From positions 62,001-126,000 of the forward strand of contig CAKSTF010000003.1 of NCBI GenBank assembly GCA_934491515.1: a stretch of DNA of 64,000 nucleotides, in the 5' to 3' direction. The notes below the pieces were generated by a model. That model was not told the origin of the DNA, ran no database searches, and was given only the letters and a program-made list of their open reading frames with translations. Source of the stretch: an uncultured Eubacteriales bacterium (GTDB taxonomy: Bacteria; Bacillota; Clostridia; Oscillospirales; Acutalibacteraceae). A program made the position numbers and the translations under genes. This document shows positions 27,420 through 35,400 of this stretch, one piece after another (the first letter of the stretch is position 1; each line of letters begins with the position of its first letter).

Positions 27420-29275
27420 TGAATTACTATCCTTACGATTCACGAAACAGCCTTTATAAAAATATTTTGGGAGCCGCGGCGTCGGACGAAAGTCTGACGT
27501 TACGGCTTTTGCTGCATAAAGACGCCTGTGTTCACGATGCCTTTTTGCGCATCACCAAAGACGGTGAAGAAACGGTTGAATACAAAATGAACGCCGCAGA
27601 AATGCTGGGCGATTACCGTTTTTACAGCGTTTCGCTGCCGCTTTTATCGGAAGGCCTTTATTTGTACGATTTTCGCTACACAAGCAATTTCGGAGAGTTT
27701 TTTGTTTCCAAAGAGCGCGGTGGACGCGGCGTTTTCGGCAAACTCCCGGGCGCACGCTTTCAGCAAACCGTGTATAAAGCGGGCTTTAAAACGCCCGAAT
27801 TTCTTTTGGGCGGCGTAATATACCAAATATTCCCCGACCGCTTTTACGCAAGCGGCGAAGGAAAGCAGAACGTTCCGTCCGACCGCTTTTTAAGAAACGA
27901 TTGGGGCGGCACGCCCTGTTATCTGCAAAACGGCACGAAAGAAACGCTCGGCAACGACTATTTCGGCGGCGACCTTAAAGGGATAGAGGAAAAACTGCCC
28001 TACATCAAAAGTCTGGGCGTTACCTGCATATACTTAAATCCTGTTTTTGAAGCGCACTCGAACCACCGCTACAACACAGCCGATTATATGAAAACAGACC
28101 CGCTTTTAGGCGACAGCGACAGTTTAAGAATCCTTTGTGCCGCCGCACGGCGCGAGGGTATAGCGGTAATTGCGGACGGCGTTTTCTCCCACACGGGGGA
28201 CGACAGCGTTTATTTCAACAAAAAACTCCGCTACGGCACGGGCGGCGCATATAACGACCCCGACTCTCCTTATAAAAGTTGGTATAAGTTCGGAACTTCA
28301 AGAGATGATTATGCCTCCTGGTGGGGAGTTAAAAGCCTGCCGGAAACCAACGAAAACGACCCCTCGTTTACCGAATTTATCACCGGCAAGAACGGAGTTT
28401 TAAGGCACTGGCTTAAAGCGGGACTTTCGGGCTGGCGGCTTGACGTTGCGGACGAACTGCCCGACGAATTTCTTGAAAACATAAGAAAAGCCGTAAAGGA
28501 AGAAAATCCCGACGCCTTTATTTTGGGTGAAGTATGGGAGGACGCCACAACCAAAATAAGTTACGGGCACAGAAGAAAATTTTTACTTGGCGCGCAGCTC
28601 GATTCGGTAATGAATTATCCTTTTGCAAAAGCGATAGTAAAATTCATACAAAGCGGAGACGCCGACAGCCTTAACGAAACAGTGGGCGAAATATGTGAAA
28701 ACTACCCGAAGCAATCGCTTAACCTGCTTATGAACCACATAGGCACGCACGATACCGCAAGAATACTCACATTACTTGCAAACCCCGACGAAAATTTAGG
28801 CACAAGGGAGGAGCAGGCACACATAAAAATTGACCCCACGCAACTTAAAATTGCAAAAGCGCGCCTTAAAGCGGCAGCGGTGCTGCAATACACCCTGCCC
28901 GGTGTTCCCTCTCTTTACTACGGTGACGAAGCGGGAATAACCGGCGGCGCAGACCCTTTCTGCCGCGGTTGTTACCCTTGGGGACAGGAAGATACTGAAC
29001 TTTTGCACTTTTACAGGCAATTAGGCGACGTGCGCAAAAGCAGCACCGCGCTTAAGGACGGCGACTTTATCCCCTACTTTGTAAAAGACGGCGTTTTTGC
29101 GTTTTTAAGAAGCGGCAAAGAAAATTGCCTTATTGCGGCGGTAAACGCAGGAAGTGCGGAAACTGCCGTTTTGCTGCCCGAAAAATGCAAGAGGATTTTC
29201 GGCAGAAAGGCAAAAGACCGTTTGATTTTGCTGCCGCAATACGGTTATTATATCGGCGTTTTCAAAAAAAAATAA
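27419..29275 (+). CDS. GH13 alpha-glucan hydrolase, neopullulanase/cyclomaltodextrinase type, intracellular
   Basis: An N-terminal beta-sandwich (about residues 1-125) is followed by the catalytic (beta/alpha)8 barrel. Its conserved regions are ADGVFSHTG, GWRLDVADEL (nucleophile Asp), ILGEVWED (acid/base Glu) and NHIGTHDTARI (transition-state Asp). A C-terminal beta domain ends the 618 residues. The domain order and the IYQIFPDRFYASG start of the barrel fit the neopullulanase, cyclomaltodextrinase and maltogenic amylase group (GH13_20-like). No signal peptide is present, so it works in the cytoplasm. The TAATG junction with glgP implies a joint role: it would trim or debranch glucans that the phosphorylase then degrades. 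Confidence 0.92.
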   Translation: MNYYPYDSRNSLYKNILGAAASDESLTLRLLLHKDACVHDAFLRITKDGEETVEYKMNAAEMLGDYRFYSVSLPLLSEGLYLYDFRYTSNFGEFFVSKERGGRGVFGKLPGARFQQTVYKAGFKTPEFLLGGVIYQIFPDRFYASGEGKQNVPSDRFLRNDWGGTPCYLQNGTKETLGNDYFGGDLKGIEEKLPYIKSLGVTCIYLNPVFEAHSNHRYNTADYMKTDPLLGDSDSLRILCAAARREGIAVIADGVFSHTGDDSVYFNKKLRYGTGGAYNDPDSPYKSWYKFGTSRDDYASWWGVKSLPETNENDPSFTEFITGKNGVLRHWLKAGLSGWRLDVADELPDEFLENIRKAVKEENPDAFILGEVWEDATTKISYGHRRKFLLGAQLDSVMNYPFAKAIVKFIQSGDADSLNETVGEICENYPKQSLNLLMNHIGTHDTARILTLLANPDENLGTREEQAHIKIDPTQLKIAKARLKAAAVLQYTLPGVPSLYYGDEAGITGGADPFCRGCYPWGQEDTELLHFYRQLGDVRKSSTALKDGDFIPYFVKDGVFAFLRSGKENCLIAAVNAGSAETAVLLPEKCKRIFGRKAKDRLILLPQYGYYIGVFKKK

Positions 29276-29331
29276 TCTTTGCGGTACAAGCCGGTTTACA
29301 TAAAAAATGTGGATAACTCGGTTAAGAAGTT

Positions 29332-29362
29332 AAAAAACTCCGCTTGTTAAGCGGAGTTTTTT
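29332..29362. terminator. Bidirectional terminator between the GH13 and DUF6062-type genes
   Basis: A 12-bp stem AAAAAACTCCGC / GCGGAGTTTTTT with a 7-base loop and T-runs on both strands serves the two converging genes. Confidence 0.9.
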
Positions 29363-29395
29363 GTATTTTTATGTCGAACATACAGTTTTATGTTA

Positions 29396-30076
29396 CTATT
29401 TGAACTTGTCGCCCGTTAAAAACTCAAGCGCTTTTTCCACCGCAAAACGCGAATCTCCAAAGTCGTTTTTGCCGGCGTGGCGGTAATCATAAAAACTGCA
29501 ATATCCGGTTATTTTTTTTGAAACACCTTCGGCGTACCCTGCTGTTATACGACTTAAATTTTCGGCAAGTTCTTTCCCGTGTTTCTTACAATTCTTTTTC
29601 GTGATTCCCGAAATAAGCCGCGTATAGTGCGTAAAACAAAACTGCGGCTGCGAGTTGAAAAGTTCCCTGAATTCAGGCTCGTTTTCGTAAAGACGGTACA
29701 CTGTGGCGATCATCCTGTCCTCGCCCCATTTTATCTTATCGCATATAAAGCAGGAAGAGTCTACCTTTGAGGCGGTGTCAGCGTTGCTTTTTAAAGAATT
29801 TTCGCCCGACAGCGCCGTATCCCTTATATGATTTATATGGCTTTCAAGCATAAGCGCTAATTGAAGTCTGCCTTCGCGCTCGGTCATTTTTCTGTAATGT
29901 TCCCTGCAAAAACCCGTTTCGTTGGTCATTATCCTCACATCAGGCTCCATCATCGCGTCGCCCATAATGTAGCCGATAATCCTGTCCTCAACCGTTTTGT
30001 GCATACGGCAAAGAGGACAGCCGTCCTTTACTTCAAATACTTCGGATATCGGTATAGTGCAAATATCGTCGCGCAT
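29396..30076 (-). CDS. Cys-rich DUF6062-type protein of unknown function
   Basis: This 226-residue soluble protein has no signal peptide. It shows two similar halves, each with a CxxC-type pair and a downstream Cys-x2-3-His: GCPLCRMHKTVEDR near residue 19 with FCREHYRKM near 57, and SCFICDKIKWGEDR near 108 with FCFTHYTRLI near 147. The spacing suggests two metal-binding half-domains from an internal duplication. I believe it is the Firmicutes family DUF6062; its function is not known to me. The ATG start has AAAAGGAG. It is divergent from the ogg-type gene with an 80-base gap. Confidence 0.7.
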   Translation of the reverse strand: MRDDICTIPISEVFEVKDGCPLCRMHKTVEDRIIGYIMGDAMMEPDVRIMTNETGFCREHYRKMTEREGRLQLALMLESHINHIRDTALSGENSLKSNADTASKVDSSCFICDKIKWGEDRMIATVYRLYENEPEFRELFNSQPQFCFTHYTRLISGITKKNCKKHGKELAENLSRITAGYAEGVSKKITGYCSFYDYRHAGKNDFGDSRFAVEKALEFLTGDKFK

Positions 30077-30095
30077 ATATTCTCCTTTTTATGTC

Positions 30096-30124
30096 TTGTT
30101 TAGGGGCGTAAAATGTCGTATAAT
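30096..30124 (+). promoter_or_regulatory. Promoter of the OGG1-type glycosylase gene
   Basis: TTGTTT (30096-30101), 17 bases, TATAAT (30119-30124), 32 bases before the ATG. Confidence 0.65.
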
Positions 30125-30156
30125 TAAGAAAATCGAATTTTACGGGATGTAGTTTT

Positions 30157-31005
30157 ATGAATGATATAACAATTTGCGGAAGCACCGCCGTTATAAAAAA
30201 TGTGTCCTGCTTTGAACTTGGGCAAACGCTTGACTGCGGTCAGGCTTTCCGCTGGAGGGAGAAAAGCAGCGGGCGCTGGTGCGGAATAGCCGGCGGAAAA
30301 TACATAGAAATATACCGCCGCGGCGCCGATATTGTAATTGAAAACACCTCTGCTGACGACATAAACGGCTTTTGGCGCAATTATTTCGACCTTGACCGCG
30401 ACTACGGCAGAATAATCGAATCCTTTTCGTCGAACGATAAACTTTATGCCGCCGCAAAATACGGCAGCGGTATACGCATACTGAATCAGGAGCCGTGGGA
30501 GGCGCTTTGTTCCTTTATAATATCGCAAAATAACAACATTCCGCGTATAAAGGGGATTATAGACCGCCTTTGCGAAAATTTCGGCGATAAAACCGAAAAC
30601 GGTTTTACATTCCCCGATTCCCACCGGCTTGCAGAACTTAATGAATCGGACCTTGCCGTACTGCGCTGCGGATTCAGGGCAAAATACATTCTTGACGCCG
30701 CACGCCGCGTATCAAGCGGAGAAATAGACCTTTCGGCGCTTAAAACCGCCGATTATGCCGCCGCCTGCGATACGCTTATGCAGATAAAAGGCGTAGGCTC
30801 CAAGGTTGCCGACTGCGCGCTTTTATACGGACTTTCCCATATAGAGGCATTCCCTAAGGATGTTTGGATAAAACGCGCCCTTGCGGAATATTTCGGCGGC
30901 GAAATACCCGAATGTGCAAAAGAATACGGCGGAATAGCGCAGCAGTATATTTTTTATTATGCGCGCGGCACCGCTTCTGAAAAGAGTGCGGAAACTACTG
31001 CATAA
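30157..31005 (+). CDS. OGG1-type 8-oxoguanine DNA glycosylase/AP lyase
   Basis: It removes 8-oxoguanine from DNA. The N-terminal OGG_N domain has FELGQTLDCGQAFRWRE near residue 20. The HhH-GPD domain follows, with CSFIISQNNNIPRIKGII near 125 and the helix-hairpin-helix IKGVGSKVADCALLYG near 210. The lysine of GSKVADC matches the catalytic Lys249 of human OGG1, and the aspartate of AFPKDVWIKRAL matches Asp268. The 282 residues fit the bacterial OGG1/OGG2-like group. Its 3' end overlaps the converging GNAT gene by 11 bases, so no terminator separates them. Confidence 0.93.
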   Translation: MNDITICGSTAVIKNVSCFELGQTLDCGQAFRWREKSSGRWCGIAGGKYIEIYRRGADIVIENTSADDINGFWRNYFDLDRDYGRIIESFSSNDKLYAAAKYGSGIRILNQEPWEALCSFIISQNNNIPRIKGIIDRLCENFGDKTENGFTFPDSHRLAELNESDLAVLRCGFRAKYILDAARRVSSGEIDLSALKTADYAAACDTLMQIKGVGSKVADCALLYGLSHIEAFPKDVWIKRALAEYFGGEIPECAKEYGGIAQQYIFYYARGTASEKSAETTA

Positions 31006-31486
31006 TAAACGGGAATTCAACCGTTTTTCCGTCGGTATCCAATCCGTAAAACATAAGCGTGAACCTATCGGGAACTTTTTCGCAAAGCGCGGAAAGTTCC
31101 CGTTGTTTTTTTGTGGGCACAATTTTTATATCGCCGTTTTCCGATACGCCCCCGGCGGTTTTAAATCCCGCCTTTTCGTAAACGCGTACAAGTCCTGCGT
31201 TTGCAGGGCACAAAAACAGCGGCGCAGACGTTTGCTTTTGCACGCGCTTCAGCAGCCTGCACATATACCCCATTCGGCGCTTTGCCCTGTCGGTTGCGGC
31301 GGCGTATATATAATAAACCGTACGCTCCCCCATTTTACAGGGCAATTTAAAAAGTATAGAAACGGTTTTGCCGTTTTCTTCGTAGGTTTCGCAATTTTCA
31401 GAAAAAGCGGCAAAAAATTCTTTGTCGAACGTCGGACACTCCCCGAACGCCTCGGTATAAATCCGCCTTACTTCCTCTTTGTTCAT
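30995..31486 (-). CDS. GNAT-family N-acetyltransferase-like protein
   Basis: The 163 residues resemble a GNAT fold. VYYIYAAATDRAKRRMGYMC covers beta4 and the acetyl-CoA pyrophosphate-binding R/Q-x-x-G-x-G/A region (here KRRMGY), and LFLCPANAGLVRVYEKAGFK is the typical beta5-alpha4 'N..a..lY.k.GF' motif. The substrate is unknown. A TTG at 31510 is rejected; the ATG at 31486 has a GAGGG site and overlaps the stop of the upstream DUF2156 gene (ATGA). The two genes form an operon, and acetyltransferase-fold domains appear in both. Confidence 0.82.
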   Translation of the reverse strand: MNKEEVRRIYTEAFGECPTFDKEFFAAFSENCETYEENGKTVSILFKLPCKMGERTVYYIYAAATDRAKRRMGYMCRLLKRVQKQTSAPLFLCPANAGLVRVYEKAGFKTAGGVSENGDIKIVPTKKQRELSALCEKVPDRFTLMFYGLDTDGKTVEFPFIMQ

Positions 31487-32364
31487 AACTTTCCCTCTTT
31501 CGGGATACAAAGATATTTTTTAAGCATTATATCGGGGTGGTAAGAAAGTTTTGCGCGGCGAAGACCTTCAAGACCCAGATCGTCCTCGCGGTTTATGTAT
31601 TTAACATTTTCGGGCAGGGAGGATACAAATTCGCGGTTAATAACCGTGTATGCCGTATCGTATTCGGGCAGCGCTTTTTCTATATGTATATCGTATGTAT
31701 TTCCGTTTACGGCGGAAGCCAGCGTGAACGCAACCGTTTCTTCGCCTATGTTTATCATTCCGCCCGAAAGACCCAAAGCGTCAAAATTTGCAAGCATTGT
31801 TTTAAGTCCCTCGCGCTCGGTCGCCATTTCGGCGTCTGAAACGGCGGAATGTGCCGAATACCATTTTTCGGCGCACTCGCGTACCTGCGGTATGTTTTCA
31901 TATGTTACGGCCTTGTAAGACCAATCATACTGTTTTGAAAAAGCGGCAATATGATTCCGCTTTGAATGAAATTTTTTGCCCCTTAAAAATTCAAGGTTTT
32001 CCCTTAAATATATGTAATCAAATTCATTTCTGCTCTCATTTATTTCGTAACTTTCGCCGTATTCCGCAAGGAAAGCGCGGAAGGCTTCACCGTCTGCCGC
32101 ATAAAAGAAGGGCATTTCCCCCTTTTCTGCAATAAGCCGCTTTACGCCTTTTAGGGTATCGCCCAGCGGCAGCGTGTACATTTCGGTTTCGGGCAGAAGG
32201 TAGCGGATATATAAAACTCCGTCTTCTTCGGCAAAACCCGCGCCGTAAAGTTTCTGCCATACAAGCAGGTTTACAAAGGTGTTTCCGCAACTCTGTTCCT
32301 TTTCGGAACAAAGATATTTCAAAAGCCGCGACCTGTCCGAAATTTCTATATTTTTAAAGTCCAT
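31483..32364 (-). CDS. DUF2156 (phosphatidylglycerol lysyltransferase C-terminal-like) protein
   Basis: This 293-residue soluble protein has the double GNAT-like fold of the LPG_synthase_C/DUF2156 family. Marks are NTFVNLLVWQKLYG near residue 28, FEFDYIYL-like NEFDYIYLRENLEFLRGKKF (quoted from about 112), KRNHIAAF, and the C-terminal YINREDDLGLEGLRRAKLSY, the family's most conserved segment. In MprF the equivalent domain transfers lysine from Lys-tRNA to phosphatidylglycerol, but this stand-alone form lacks the membrane flippase, and its substrate is unknown. Its ribosome site is GAGGG; the promoter is at 32400-32427. Confidence 0.85.
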   Translation of the reverse strand: MDFKNIEISDRSRLLKYLCSEKEQSCGNTFVNLLVWQKLYGAGFAEEDGVLYIRYLLPETEMYTLPLGDTLKGVKRLIAEKGEMPFFYAADGEAFRAFLAEYGESYEINESRNEFDYIYLRENLEFLRGKKFHSKRNHIAAFSKQYDWSYKAVTYENIPQVRECAEKWYSAHSAVSDAEMATEREGLKTMLANFDALGLSGGMINIGEETVAFTLASAVNGNTYDIHIEKALPEYDTAYTVINREFVSSLPENVKYINREDDLGLEGLRRAKLSYHPDIMLKKYLCIPKEGKL

Positions 32365-32399
32365 AAACTTCCCTCATGCTGTGTTTTGTCTATATATAT

Positions 32400-32427
32400 A
32401 TTTTAACATAAAAAGTTATTTTTGCAA
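32400..32427 (-). promoter_or_regulatory. Promoter of the DUF2156-GNAT operon
   Basis: On the minus strand: TTGCAA (32427-32422), 16 bases, TAAAAT (32405-32400). It begins within the T-run of the preceding terminator. Confidence 0.65.
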
Positions 32428-32468
32428 TAAAAAAAGCGGGACTGTATTTATAAATACAGTCCCGCTTT
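32425..32468 (-). terminator. Terminator of the ceramidase-like/beta-helix operon
   Basis: An 18-bp perfect inverted repeat (AAAGCGGGACTGTATTTA and its complement, no loop spacer) is followed by a T7 run on the minus strand, 8 bases after the stop codon. Confidence 0.92.
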
Positions 32469-32476
32469 CAAGGGAA

Positions 32477-35400
32477 TTACGATGATTTTTTAAGTACTAA
32501 CTTGCCGTTTTCAACTGCTATTTTGTATCCCGATTTGTCGCTTGTAACAAAGTCGGCTGCGTCTTTCTGGCAGCTGTCGCTTATAATTATCGTATCGGCA
32601 GAAGCGCCGGAGTTTATACCGAGCGCCGCACCCTTTTCAAGTGTGCCGAGCGTTATTTTGCCGCCGTTTGGAACAAACAGGTTATACTGTTTTCCGCTTA
32701 TGTTGGCTTTGCCGGAAAATTCCGCACTGAAAGCGCCCATAAGTTCGGTATAACCCTCTACCGTGCCGCCGGACATCTTTATAGTGCCTGCGTTACAGAA
32801 TATGTTCTGGCTACGCCTGCCGTAATCACTGTTTTGAACCGCTTTGCCGTTTTTAACGGTGCCGCCCTTTATTTCAATGATACCGCCGGGGTTGGTGGCT
32901 ATGTTGCCGCCGCAGCCCTGCGCGGTGCCGTCCGAAACGGTGCCGCCGTACATGGTAAACTTAACCGCTTTGGCAACAAGTATGTTACCGCCGTTTACGC
33001 CGGCATTGCCCTTTTCTATCGTGCCGCCGTACATATTAAGTACAGCGCCGCCCGTTCCGGCAGAGTTTGTTTCGGTTGAAATGTTTCCGCCGTGTCTTGA
33101 GGCTTTACCGCCGGTAATCGTACCGCCGTACATATTCATAACGCCGGTAGAGCCTATATATACGTTTCCGGCGTAGCCCGTGCTGCCGGTTGTGCTGTTA
33201 CCGTTTTCTATAACACCGCCGAGCATATTTAAAGTTCCCCTTAAATAAAGCGTTGCGCCGTTGGTGGTAACCTTACCGCCCGTTATTTTGCCGCCGTACA
33301 TATTAAATACGGTGCCCTTTTCGCTGCCCACGGCAGAGCCGTACTTGGCGTTTGTTACGTCTTTTGCGTTAATTTTGCCTGCCCAAAGGTCAAACGTTCC
33401 GTAACGTACCCACACAAGACGGTTTTCGGTGGTCTTTACAGCGTCCTTCTGGTAAAGCTGACCCTTTTCGGGATCCGCCGAACAGTTGGTAAGCGCCAGA
33501 CCCGCACCCGTGTTGTGCAGCGAGTATATACGACTGCTCGGGTTATTCTGAACAACGTCGTGACCGTTAAGGCAAAGGCTTATTTTAGCGTCTTTCGCAA
33601 TGGACTGCTGCTTTGTAAGAGTAAGGTCCTTATCAAGGTACCAGTATCCCGTGTTGGTTATCGGGGCTTCGCTTTCTTCCGAGCCCTCCCACTTGGTCCA
33701 CACGATATCCGAACAGCGGTGAATCTTGCCGTTTGCAAGTTTCTGACCGTTTGTAAGCGTTCCGCCGCATATGCAGTGGATATGTGCGTCCGCCGCCGCA
33801 GTCTGGAACGTTGCGGTAAGTTTATCGTAGTCGAGCGAGCATATTATCCTTACGCCCTCTACATCCGATTTAAAGAAATCCTTGTATGCGTAAAGGGTGT
33901 CAAGTTCGGCTTCATCCTTAGCCTTTATTTCGGCAAACACGCCGTTTACCCTGGGCGTAAGACCGATGCATTCTGCATTTTTAAGTCCCTTTACAGCTAT
34001 GGGTTTGGTGTTGCCGTTAAGGTAAAGGTTGCCGCCTTCGTTATTCTTTATTTCGGTAGTGCCGGTAACGGTAAACGTGTTTCCGTTGTTGTTGCCGTAG
34101 AACACACCGCCGCCCAAAGGCGCCTTACCGCCGTTTACAACGGTATTTTCAAGGGTGAGCGTGCCGAAGTTGCGGATATTACCGCCCTGCGTGCCGGAAT
34201 TTTTGCTTACGCCGCCTGTTACCTTACAGTTTTTAAGGGTCATTGTTGCGGTGTTGTTAAAGTTTCCGCCGCCGCCTGCCGCGGTGCCGCCCGTAAATTC
34301 GGTATCCTCTGCCGTAAGCGTGCCGCCTACCGATACGTTACCTGCGATAATGTTTGCCGTACCGCCCAATACCGTGCAGTTTTTAAGGGTTATTTTGCCG
34401 CCTGCGCCAAGGTTGATATTGCCGCCGTAGCCTGCCGTACCGTCCTTAATCGCAGCGTCGCTTATCGTGGCTTCGGCTGCCGCTACGTGGATATTGCCGC
34501 CGCGTGCGCTGCCTTTTGCCGTACCGCCCGATACAGTGCCGCCGGTAACGTTAAGTATACCGTTGTTGTTAACGAAAATGTTACCGCCGTTGGCGTCGCA
34601 AACGCCGTCTTTTATGGTACCGCCCGACATATTAAGTTCAACGCCGGCTACAACATAAATATTGCCGCCGAATACCTTTGTGCTGCCCTTTTCTATCGTG
34701 CCGCCCGACATATTTACCACGGCGCCGCCTACTACCTTGCCGTTTACGTTTCTGGTTTCACCGGATATGTTACCGCCGCCGCGGTTCGATTTACCGCCCG
34801 ATATTGTGCCGCCGTACATATTAAGTACCGCGTAACTTCCCATATAGATGTTGCCGCCGTAAGACGTGGTGCTGGTTGCAAGTATTTCGCCGTTTTTAAC
34901 AGTACCGCCGTAAAGGTTCATAGTACCGCTTAAATAAATGTTGCCGCCTGCGTTTGCCTTACCGTTTTCTATCGAGCCGCCGTACATATTAAGGTTGGCA
35001 CCTTTTACTATTCTTACAAGGCCGCCGCTTTTGTGCGATGTCGAATATCCGTTACCCGAAAGCGTGCCGCCGTAAATATTAAGCGTGCCCTGATTTATGT
35101 GGATAAGCGCGCCTTCGTCCTTACTGTCTTTATCGAGCGTTATGCGCGCACCGCCCTTGCTGTCAAGCAAAGTAAAGGAAGCGTTCTTGTGATTGAGCAT
35201 GTGCGTGCGATTGCCGTTTGCGGTGGTAATGTTATGACCGTTAAGGTCAAGCGCCGCCGTAACAGCGGAAGAAAATCCTCGCTGCGAAGTGGTTTTTACA
35301 TCGGTTGTAAGATACCAGTTGCCCGAACCCGGCAGAGAAGTTGCGTATCTCCAGGGTCTGAACGGTACGTTTTTGCAGGTGTGATGTTCGGGATTTGTGC

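Noticed and set aside
33515..34933. Long open frame on the plus strand opposite the giant beta-helix gene (about 470 codons)
   Set aside because: It is the shadow of a repetitive GC-rich coding sequence; there is no ribosome site, no recognisable protein and no conservation argument.
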